Below are positions 55,694 through 61,514 of a stretch of 61,514 nt of DNA, in pieces. A program made the position numbers and the translations under genes. The notes beneath the pieces were generated by a model. That model searched no databases. It was not told where the DNA came from and worked only from the letters and a program-made list of their open reading frames with translations. Within the stretch, counting starts at the first letter, position 1. Every line of letters starts with the position of its first letter. The stretch is from Anaerolineae bacterium (GTDB lineage Bacteria > Desulfobacterota > Desulfobacteria > Desulfobacterales > ETH-SRB1), in contig DATKWZ010000053.1 of NCBI GenBank assembly GCA_035529315.1, forward strand, positions 1-61,514. The letters are read 5' to 3'.

Positions 55694-56622
55694 CTTCGGG
55701 ATCTCCTCATTTTATGGCATTGAAGGCCTTCTTCAATATGTAATAACCCATGATGTGAATAAATTTCACTCACAGGTTTTGACGAGAGAAAAGAAAGAAA
55801 TTGTGCCCCCCATTTCCCACCATCTTCAATTATTCCAGCATGAGTCGAGCTGATAACGTTTTCCGGAAAAGGCTGAGGATCTTCAGTGGTTCCTCCGAGG
55901 GGAATTATTTCAAAAAGGTCTGGGAAAATACGCGTATAACGTAATGCCAGATGATAATAAATAATAGCAACATCAGCACGACCATCCATTATGGCCTGAG
56001 GCGCCTCCCTGTGGTGAATACGTTCACCATACTCAACTTTTGTGCCTGAAAGTCCATCTGACAGAAAAGATAAATCAACACCTTCCCGCTCAGCCAGGCC
56101 TTTTATGGTATCAACATATCCTTTGTAACTCATGGCTTCGGTTTTTGGATTGGACAGAAAAAGTCTCACATTTGTTCGCGCCAGGTCGGCGATGCCCGAG
56201 ATATTTTTTGGATTTTCCTTTTTTATCAGTAATACATTCCCCCGATTTTGTATAAACGGCACGTGCTTTTGCATATATCCTTCATTGACCAGATTGTCGA
56301 GCACAGAAGGTGGACTGATAAAAACATGGGGTCTGGCTGATAAAATAAGATTGCCTATCTGCAGGCTACCACGCTTCAGTAATTTTAGAACCGGGCCCGG
56401 CGGGGTTGTCGCATAAAAAACCTGTTTTACTTTTGGATTGTTTTTATAAAAACACTGCAACGTTTCCATCAGGGCCATATGATGATTTCCGTCAGAAAAA
56501 ACCACCAGCTTTGCTGTTAATGGATCACCATGGAAATCCAGACACAGGTTTGATCCTGTGTGGCACCATTTTGGTATATCTTCTCTGTCAGGGAATATTG
56601 TTTCCTCAGGCCAGACTAACAT
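55690..56622 (-). CDS. ModA/PBP-like substrate-binding protein without signal peptide
   Basis: A 310-aa protein. From residue ~38 it has the fold pattern of type 2 periplasmic binding proteins, near the molybdate/tungstate group (LVVFSDGNHHMALMETLQCF, GIADLARTNVRLFLSNPKT, DGRADVAIIYYHLAL). The N-terminus (MLVWPEETIFPDREDIPKWC) has no signal peptide and an unusual Cys-His, so it should stay in the cytoplasm. CAGGAG precedes the ATG. It lies upstream of the fdh operon on the same strand, which suggests oxyanion delivery or sensing for the Mo/W enzyme. Confidence 0.65.
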   Translation of the reverse strand: MLVWPEETIFPDREDIPKWCHTGSNLCLDFHGDPLTAKLVVFSDGNHHMALMETLQCFYKNNPKVKQVFYATTPPGPVLKLLKRGSLQIGNLILSARPHVFISPPSVLDNLVNEGYMQKHVPFIQNRGNVLLIKKENPKNISGIADLARTNVRLFLSNPKTEAMSYKGYVDTIKGLAEREGVDLSFLSDGLSGTKVEYGERIHHREAPQAIMDGRADVAIIYYHLALRYTRIFPDLFEIIPLGGTTEDPQPFPENVISSTHAGIIEDGGKWGAQFLSFLSSKPVSEIYSHHGLLHIEEGLQCHKMRRSRR

Positions 56623-56880
56623 TACAAAAACTCCTGCTGTTTATATTAGGTTCGTTTTAGTCCCTTATTCTTTGCCGGTTTGTTCGCTTCAGAGATATAC
56701 ATTCCTGCGATCAGCGTTTCCCCCGACAAGATTTTGATAACCAGAGCCCCTTCGTATATCCTCCCTTATTTTTCAATGGCTGTTCCCGTGGGTTTCCTTC
56801 CTGACGATATAAACTTATAAACTGGGCTACATCCCCTATATTCCCCTGGTTAGCGTTTCGAATCCCTCTTGAACTAACAT

Positions 56881-57492
56881 TTAGAGCTGTAAAATTTTTT
56901 TTTGTATTTTGTTTAGAAGCGAACGTCCAAAAGCAATTTTTATGTTTTGAGCAATGCCGCTATCTAACACAGTAGTTGGAGAAGTTCGTTCCTGATTACA
57001 AGGAAATTTGAAAACATCCTCTTGTACCGACAAAACTAAAGGATCAGATTCAACCAATGCTAATGGCCAAAGAATACATACCAAGGGCTTTACGGAATTT
57101 ATGGGTATTTTCATATCAACTGCTGTTTTGTGCAGAGAGCATAAAACCTTTCTTTCTTTTGTTTTATATCCGAACACACAAAAACCCCTGTTGTTCTTAT
57201 CAATTGAATATGTGTTTTTACCTTCATCTTCGAAAACGTTGTCAAAATCCTTATCTAATCTTAAAACAGGTGAGTATTGTGAAGCATGAGGGACTACATC
57301 TACAATATTAGATAGTTCGGTCTTATTAATTATCACCTCATAGCAACTGCAACAACATTGCGAAATTTTACAATTGTTGGATGCGCAAGAATGCTTAATA
57401 GCGGATAACGCTTTTAAATCAACAATAATCCCATCGATAGTCGGAAAAAGCACTTCCTGAGAATTTCCTTGATATTTAATTGTCCTTTCCAT
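56881..57492 (-). CDS. YkgJ/DUF3109-like Cys-rich metal-binding protein
   Basis: A 203-aa protein. The cysteine arrangement (CASNNCKISQCCCSCYEVII, GFCVFG, LCSHK-type C then KPLVCILWPLAL) resembles YkgJ-like zinc- or iron-chelating proteins. The ATG chosen has AAGGAG upstream; a TTG seven codons earlier is the alternative. Function unknown. Confidence 0.6.
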   Translation of the reverse strand: MERTIKYQGNSQEVLFPTIDGIIVDLKALSAIKHSCASNNCKISQCCCSCYEVIINKTELSNIVDVVPHASQYSPVLRLDKDFDNVFEDEGKNTYSIDKNNRGFCVFGYKTKERKVLCSLHKTAVDMKIPINSVKPLVCILWPLALVESDPLVLSVQEDVFKFPCNQERTSPTTVLDSGIAQNIKIAFGRSLLNKIQKKILQL

Positions 57493-57575
57493 AAATCTTA
57501 GCGCTCCTTCCAATTGTATTCAGAGGCATCAATCTCGTCAGAATCTTTGTCTAGCCATATACAATAACCGTTCAT

Positions 57576-57650
57576 TATTCTTAAACTTCTATGCCCCCTT
57601 GAATCTTGACCAATTAACAACAAGGGTCAAGTAGACTTGACCCCATTCCC
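57576..57650 (+). repeat. REP-like repeat copy 1
   Basis: 75-bp copy of the 77-bp repeat at 58417-58493; the two flank the DUF502 gene. It ends in a near-perfect palindrome GGGTCAAGTAGACTTGACCC (57625-57644). Confidence 0.85.
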
Positions 57651-58268
57651 TGGAGTGTTTGGTTGGCCGCCTTCTTTATACTTTGCTATCAGTCGGGACG
57701 ATCCTGCTCCACAACCGATGATTGATCTCATTGTATCCTCCACAGATACGTCTACCGGGTGAACATAATTCCTATGAAGGTGGTAAATATTCCCCGAGGT
57801 TGGGTTGGGCGCCGTTGGGACGAAAACGGTATAGCTACCATCAACATGTTCATCGGTGATGAAGGCTGAGACAAGGGTGTCATTCTCGAATATCTGGGCA
57901 AGAGCTACCGAAGAAAAGGGAGACTTTTTCTTTCCCAGAAACTGGTATACAGTTTCTTTGATCAACGAGTAACCCGGGAATTTCAGCAGAATCCTCGATT
58001 CCAGAAGCGAGTGAAACCATTTGCCAAGCCTTGTCCGCACGGTGACGCCAACAACGAAGCAAGCCATAATCAAAAGGATAATCACCAGAACGTCCACCAC
58101 GACACCTTGCAGGTGGGACTTAGTCATTAGGAATGTTGTGAGGGGATTTATCACTTTTCGGACCAATCCGAATACCCAATTCAAGATAAACAGGAATATT
58201 GCTGATGGCAGAATGACCAAGATGCCACCGACAAGAATGCTCTTGAAAAATTCGCTTGCTCGTTTCAT
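57627..58268 (-). CDS. DUF502 family membrane protein
   Basis: A 213-aa membrane protein of DUF502. Two membrane helices (ILVGGILVILPSAIFLFILN and VVVDVLVIILLIMACFVVGV) are followed by the conserved FVPTAPNPTSGNIYHL. The family is widespread and uncharacterised. Its 3' end overlaps REP-like copy 1, so the last codons (after about KEGGQ) may have been changed by the insertion. Confidence 0.8.
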   Translation of the reverse strand: MKRASEFFKSILVGGILVILPSAIFLFILNWVFGLVRKVINPLTTFLMTKSHLQGVVVDVLVIILLIMACFVVGVTVRTRLGKWFHSLLESRILLKFPGYSLIKETVYQFLGKKKSPFSSVALAQIFENDTLVSAFITDEHVDGSYTVFVPTAPNPTSGNIYHLHRNYVHPVDVSVEDTMRSIIGCGAGSSRLIAKYKEGGQPNTPGNGVKST

Positions 58269-58343
58269 TCTTTAAACTTTCTCCTATATCGTTTGTGAAG
58301 GCCAACGCTCAGAATCAGTTGCACAAAAAGCCGACCAAAATAA

Positions 58344-58493
58344 GGGGTCAAGCCTACGTTTGACCCATGAGCAATCTATTTTCTCTTATTTCAATATTTC
58401 TTCTGATTTTTTATCTTTATTCTTAAACTTCTATGCCCCCTTGAATCTTGACTAATTAACAACAAGGGTCAAACGTAGACTTGACCCCATTCC
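58344..58493. repeat. REPIN-like pair of inverted REP elements
   Basis: GGGGTCAAGCCTACGTTTGA plus CCC at 58344-58366 is the inverse, with one mismatch, of 58466-58488. The two are about 100 bp apart. The second copy lies at the end of the 77-bp repeat 58417-58493. Such pairs are mobilised by REP-associated transposases. The C-terminus of one is at the window's right edge. No gene lies in 58269-58582. Confidence 0.7.
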
Positions 58494-58499
58494 TTTTCA

Positions 58500-58570
58500 C
58501 GATTGAATTAACCGGCCGCTATAGCGAGCGAAGCGAGCTATTAGCGGTCTGGTTGAATGACTTGTTATGC
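58500..58570 (-). other. attC-like site 1, degenerate at its outer end
   Basis: Read on the minus strand it starts with GCATAACAAG just after the SYLF gene stop. The CAACCAGACCGC and GCGGCCGGTTA arms pair with an extrahelical base, around an AT-poor palindromic loop. The outer 7-mer (GTTRRRY) is not recognisable; a REP-like repeat begins there. Confidence 0.65.
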
Positions 58571-58582
58571 TTTAATAATAAG

Positions 58583-59146
58583 TTAATTTAACGAATCATC
58601 CTTCCAGTATTTCGTACCTTTAACCGTTGCCTGAAGAGCTAAACCAGTCTCTGTTAACTGATATATAGTGATATTATCGACAGTAGCCTCACCACCAACA
58701 GCCGCTCCTTTGTCACTAGCCTTAGCTGCTGCATCAGCTTGAGCCCCAAAAGCCCAGCCATGCTCTAAAAAACGTTTCATGGTATCAGAGCTATGGAATA
58801 CGAACACTGCGCGGAAGTCTTTAGCGCCAAGACCTAAACCGATGCCAACCTCACCCATTTTCATAAACGTGTGTTTACCAGTCTTATTGTTTTTGACTAC
58901 ACCATATCCGCCACCGAAACTGGCAAAAATAATATTGATATTAACGTTGCTGAATACAGCATAACCTGGGGCACTGGAAATTTGAGATTTAACGTCTGGC
59001 TTTAGTTTATAGAGGTCTGACAGCACTTCATTTTTCATGGCGAGAACTGACTGGCGCTTTTCCGCTGAAGTTTTACCACCAGTAGTAGCACACCCCCCAA
59101 TGCTTAATGATAGTATTATACAAATTACTGCCGATATTCGATTCAT
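58583..59146 (-). CDS. SYLF (YSC84) domain lipoprotein
   Basis: A 187-aa lipoprotein with lipobox IGGC (residues 16-19) and a SYLF domain (APGYAVFSNVNINIIFASFG, GYGVVKNNKTGKHTFMKMGE, GLGLGAKDFRAVFVFHS). The SYLF domain binds phospholipids in eukaryotic homologues; bacterial members are mostly uncharacterised. It lies in a cassette-like unit from about 59198 to attC-like site 1. Confidence 0.85.
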   Translation of the reverse strand: MNRISAVICIILSLSIGGCATTGGKTSAEKRQSVLAMKNEVLSDLYKLKPDVKSQISSAPGYAVFSNVNINIIFASFGGGYGVVKNNKTGKHTFMKMGEVGIGLGLGAKDFRAVFVFHSSDTMKRFLEHGWAFGAQADAAAKASDKGAAVGGEATVDNITIYQLTETGLALQATVKGTKYWKDDSLN

Positions 59147-59192
59147 ATTTATTCTCCATTTTATATTATTAATTTTTGGTTGCTGTTAAGTA

Positions 59193-59261
59193 GCATAACA
59201 GTGTTAATAAGCGGAAATTTCTTTTCCATGATATCGGACTATATATCTGGAAAAAGTTTCC
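59193..59261 (-). other. Possible degenerate attC at the start of the SYLF cassette
   Basis: The minus-strand GTTATGC at 59199-59193 is the exact complement of the GCATAAC at the end of the SYLF cassette. A GGAAATTTCTTTTCC / GGAAAAAGTTTCC arm pair (59213-59227, 59249-59261) lies beside it. The partner 1R box (TGCTAAC expected) was not found, so the site is decayed or the segment is a broken cassette. Confidence 0.4.
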
Positions 59262-59340
59262 ATATATTCGTATATTAATTTAAATTACAGTAAATATTTC
59301 GCTTGGGCTATTTATGGGGCCCTCTTCAGTTTATAAGTTT

Positions 59341-59425
59341 GGGGGGGGGGACTTCCGGGACGCCCCTAATATTATAACATTCGTTGCTAATATGACAGGA
59401 AACTTATAATTTTAGGGGCGTCCCG
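59341..59425. repeat. G10 tract and 14-bp inverted repeat, REP-like
   Basis: Ten G at 59341-59350, then CGGGACGCCCCTAA (59356-59369) and its perfect inverse (59412-59425), around a 42-nt loop. The spacer 59147-59612 holds this element, attC-like sites and no gene. The G-run could also be unstable or an assembly problem. Confidence 0.7.
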
Positions 59426-59502
59426 CAACTCCCCAGGTTTTTTATCAACGTCAGCCATATGTTTTATACCTCCCTTTGGATATATTCATATTCAATCTTT
59501 AT

Positions 59503-59598
59503 TGCTAACGTTGAAGCTCACGGGCCGCCGACCGCAGGGAGGGAACAAGGGGAAAGGCGGAGCCGCCCCTTGCGGTCCGGTGCAGCGCCTGGTTACAT
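59503..59598 (-). other. attC-like site 2
   Basis: On the minus strand: outer box ATGTAAC (59598-59592), then CAGGCGCTGCACCGGACCGC, a long GC-rich loop, GCGGTCGGCGGCCCGTGAGC and the inner box GTTAGCA (59509-59503). The arms pair imperfectly, as in integron attC sites. It lies 14 bp after the stop of the 216-aa membrane protein. Confidence 0.7.
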
Positions 59599-59612
59599 TT
59601 CAATACTTTCGC

Positions 59613-60263
59613 TCATTGTGTGTCATTTTTTATTTTTTGTTTAACTTTTTTTGCGATTTCAGATTTTGTATTTTGAACGTAATCCCAAAACACACGATGT
59701 CTGGGAGAATATAATTTGTACTGGAGAATAATCTCTTCTAAATCAAGGTTGTCAACAGGGTCTATTCTACCTTTTTTCCAAACAGAAAATGAATAGACAA
59801 TGGCAGCAGATCTCACATCTATTTTTTCATCTATCATCTTTTCAGGGTGAACTGACTTAAAAAAATTCTTATTCTCAATATGATCTAAAAGCCAATAAAA
59901 CCGATCACTCCAATACTCTTCCGTACCTTCACAAATGGTTTTATAAAGATTCGTTTTTAAGTTAATTTTCAACTCACGGTATCTCTCAATATGTCTTGCT
60001 GCAGAAAGCCACCTCTCTCTAAAATTTGTAGGTCTTCCTTCGTCATCATTAGAAGATAATGATTTATAAGCTAATTCGATGAATTGTTTTAAATGTTCAA
60101 ACAGCTTTTTGTCATCGGAAAATTGTCGATCTTTTCTGTTTTTAAACCAGGTTATACACAAGGTGATCACTGATGTTATCAAGGCAGTAAAGGCAACCCA
60201 GTTGTCTTTAAAATAAATCAGTACCTGGATAATTTGTTGCCAATCAGATTGTGGTTCTGCCAT
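59613..60263 (-). CDS. Cassette-borne membrane protein of 216 aa
   Basis: Unrecognised protein. One membrane helix (WVAFTALITSVITLCITWF, residues ~23-41) then a charged helical domain (FIELAYKSLSSNDDEGRPTN, SAARHIERYRELKINLKT). It is the only gene in a cassette-like unit of about 826 bp ending at attC-like site 2. A membrane anchor plus a helical cytoplasmic domain is a common layout in small defence effectors, but there is no motif to prove that. Confidence 0.7.
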   Translation of the reverse strand: MAEPQSDWQQIIQVLIYFKDNWVAFTALITSVITLCITWFKNRKDRQFSDDKKLFEHLKQFIELAYKSLSSNDDEGRPTNFRERWLSAARHIERYRELKINLKTNLYKTICEGTEEYWSDRFYWLLDHIENKNFFKSVHPEKMIDEKIDVRSAAIVYSFSVWKKGRIDPVDNLDLEEIILQYKLYSPRHRVFWDYVQNTKSEIAKKVKQKIKNDTQ

Positions 60264-60328
60264 AAAAGCTAATCCTTTAACTTGTTTCGCTAAAATATAT
60301 CCTGCAGTTTATATGTAATTTGACTGAA

Positions 60329-60390
60329 ATGTAACGCCGCTTTTCAGCGGGCGCGGCTTTTTGCGCTCCGCTGCAAAAGCATTGTTCGAC
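60329..60390 (-). other. attC-like site 3
   Basis: On the minus strand: GTCGAAC (60390-60384), GCTTTTGCAGCGG, short loop, CCGCTGAAAAGC, GGC and GTTACAT (60335-60329). The arms pair perfectly except for one extrahelical G, the hallmark of attC. It lies at the stop of the DUF4145 gene. Confidence 0.8.
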
Positions 60391-60391
60391 G

Positions 60392-61108
60392 TTAATTATT
60401 TGTTTTTCGTCGAGCAATTCGACTTTTGAACTCTTCATAACGCTCAGTAAGATCATATATATATTCAACAATTGCGTACACAAAGGATTGAAGATCACCG
60501 GCATCTTCGCGAGATATATCTATTCCATCAGGGTGAGCGGCAATATTTCGGAAAGCTTGGAGCTGTTGACTCCAATCATAAAGCCGTTGATCAATTACAT
60601 TCCTGTTTTTTAGCTCGTTTATACCTTCACCAAGCATGATCATTTTTTCAGTTTTTTGGGGCTTTAATTCAGATTTTTTTCCTATTTTCGGAAATATGTC
60701 CCTATTATCTGCCTGGAGTATATCTCTACAAACTGCTTCAAGAGCCCGCCCGAACATAACACATGCTGCTGTTGGTGCGCCAGATTGAAGGCATAGATCG
60801 GCTTCTGCAAGAGAAGCTTTGACAACTTTTGGAATTCTATCACTACTAAAAGTTCTTATTGGTTCAGGGTAAACACGGACAACATCAGACCATTCATCAA
60901 ATTCTGAATCCCAACCCTCAAAAGAAATTTGATGGGATTTCCCACACAAAAGAGTTTCACACCGAGGGCATTTACCAACATAAACCTTATCCGCAAAGGG
61001 TTCATCTGTCCCATGCCACCTTCCGCTTTTTTCTGCCACACCCGACACAATTGCTGCGACTTTTGCCTTGCATCTAGGGCAATCAACAATAAAAGTCTCA
61101 TCCATCAT
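60392..61108 (-). CDS. DUF4145 (HEPN-like) protein with zinc ribbon
   Basis: A 238-aa protein. The N-terminus has two CxxC knuckles (CPRCKAKV and CPRCETLLCG), a zinc ribbon. The C-terminus is a DUF4145 domain (LCLQSGAPTAACVMFGRALE, LQAFRNIAAHPDG). The RNIAAH matches the Rx4-6H motif of HEPN RNases. DUF4145 proteins occur in restriction and other defence loci. It is the only gene of its cassette-like unit (about 792 bp). Confidence 0.85.
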   Translation of the reverse strand: MMDETFIVDCPRCKAKVAAIVSGVAEKSGRWHGTDEPFADKVYVGKCPRCETLLCGKSHQISFEGWDSEFDEWSDVVRVYPEPIRTFSSDRIPKVVKASLAEADLCLQSGAPTAACVMFGRALEAVCRDILQADNRDIFPKIGKKSELKPQKTEKMIMLGEGINELKNRNVIDQRLYDWSQQLQAFRNIAAHPDGIDISREDAGDLQSFVYAIVEYIYDLTERYEEFKSRIARRKTNN

Positions 61109-61120
61109 TTTATTACCTCA

Positions 61121-61194
61121 GTCGAACGTTGCAAATAACCGGTGCAAATGGAGCGCAGCGAAATTTGCATCCGAGTTAATTTGCCTTGTTATGT
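61121..61194 (-). other. attC-like site 4
   Basis: On the minus strand: ACATAAC (61194-61188), arm GGCAAATTAACTCGGATGCA, loop rich in GCGCTC, arm ATTTGCACCGGTTATTTGC and GTTCGAC (61127-61121). The arms pair with three extrahelical bases. It closes the HNH-fragment unit and opens the DUF4145 unit. Confidence 0.8.
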
Positions 61195-61380
61195 GTTTCC
61201 GAACACGTTTTTACGATGAAACTCCATGTATTTTAGATGCTCAGGATTCAGGTTAATTTTCATAGTATTTTTTATGCCAAGTTTTTCAGGAGACTCGAGC
61301 TCAGGTGAGACAAGGATGGCACCTGTATCCTCAAAGGATATAAGTCCCTGGTCAAACGCACGATCCAGGATATAACTTTG
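61189..61380 (-). pseudogene. C-terminal fragment of an HNH endonuclease
   Basis: Reading on the minus strand it begins YILDRAFDQGLISFEDTGAI and ends EFHRKNVFGNT then stop inside attC-like site 4. The DRAFDxGLISF pattern is the C-terminal part of HNH restriction-type endonucleases. The upstream catalytic HNH part is missing; the transposase tail abuts it instead. Recognition rests on a short stretch. Confidence 0.55.
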
Positions 61381-61383
61381 GGG

Positions 61384-61514
61384 TCACATCTTGATTAACG
61401 CACTTATTCTATCATATTCCTTTTTAAAGGTTTTATCGACACGAAGTTTTTCTCTGAAAATAGCAACTCGTCTGCTAACGGATGCGTACGACAGACCGAA
61501 CAGTCCTGATATCT
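61384..61514 (-). CDS. C-terminus of a REP-associated transposase (partial, window edge)
   Basis: Only the last 43 codons are in the window (ISGLFGLSYASVSRRVAIFR, then KTFKKEYDRISALIKM and stop). This HTH tail is typical of Y1/REP-associated tyrosine transposases with a DnaA-like C-terminus. The stop codon is followed by CCCC, the end of the REP-like sequence found at 57.6 and 58.4 kb. Confidence 0.65.
   Translation of the reverse strand, partial: ISGLFGLSYASVSRRVAIFREKLRVDKTFKKEYDRISALIKM

Noticed and set aside
60150..60162. TTATACACA DnaA box suggesting an origin
   Set aside because: Single box inside a coding region; no cluster or AT-rich unwinding region nearby.

Overview
The window reads as chromosomal DNA of an anaerobic bacterium. 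It is most likely a member of the Desulfobacterota (former Deltaproteobacteria, Desulfobacterales-like). This is inferred from the gene set: SelB, a cytoplasmic FdhA/HydB-like/HydG-like formate dehydrogenase trio, CooT, DUF3842, DUF502, a DUF3426 zinc-ribbon protein and GerMN. It is also inferred from the many degenerate palindromic repeats in the spacers. Base composition is moderate. The exceptions are a GC-richer block at about 47.5-50.8 kb and a mosaic right end.

1-34 kb is core chromosome. Minus-strand blocks: U32 hydroxylase and PBP1A; RmlD, which appears to start on ATT; NadC; a PopZ/DUF2497-like protein with ValS; an IspH-UbiA fusion behind CooT and DUF3842; a NYN-domain protein; ParA/ParB; a second EF-G; GerMN; TrmJ-type methylase with Ndk; and a YhcC-type radical SAM protein. 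Plus-strand genes: REC-GGDEF diguanylate cyclase, RsmE, tRNA-Phe, PlsY, an M48-TPR protease, MnmG, a CbpA-like DnaJ, Hpt, a zinc-ribbon protein, tRNA-Met, a SHOCT protein, Ddl, an ATP-grasp protein, a PurD-PurE fusion, TsaC and tRNA-Leu(CAA). The spacers carry several families of palindromic or tandem repeats.

34.07-44.55 kb is a complete 10.4-kb integrated element. It sits in the 3' end of tRNA-Leu between two identical 63-bp att cores. All its genes are on the minus strand: tyrosine integrase, XRE regulator, excisionase/AlpA-like HTH, superfamily 2 helicase, small proteins, a small-terminase-like protein and a large primase-SF3 helicase, plus an orphan 514-aa protein. There are no capsid, tail, portal or large-terminase genes. 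Integrase, excisionase, primase and a lone TerS-like protein, with 9-bp iterons, fit a phage-inducible-island-like satellite. I consider this the best candidate for an undescribed system here.

44.6-58.3 kb holds selB, then a GC-rich lipoprotein/CHAT-TPR protease cassette. A LolA-like gene follows it. Two copies of a 48-bp direct repeat bracket the lipoprotein-CHAT pair. Next is a formate dehydrogenase operon whose Fe-S subunit has a C-terminal MshEN (c-di-GMP-binding type) domain. Beside it are a SHOCT membrane protein and a ModA-like protein without a signal peptide. A YkgJ-like Cys-rich protein and a DUF502 protein follow.

58.5-61.5 kb looks like part of an integron gene-cassette array read on the minus strand. 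Small unrelated genes (SYLF lipoprotein, a membrane protein, DUF4145/HEPN, an HNH-endonuclease fragment) are each followed by an attC-like imperfect hairpin. The 7-nt ends of three cassettes are exactly self-complementary. REP-like palindromes and the C-terminus of a REP-associated transposase interrupt this array at the window edge.
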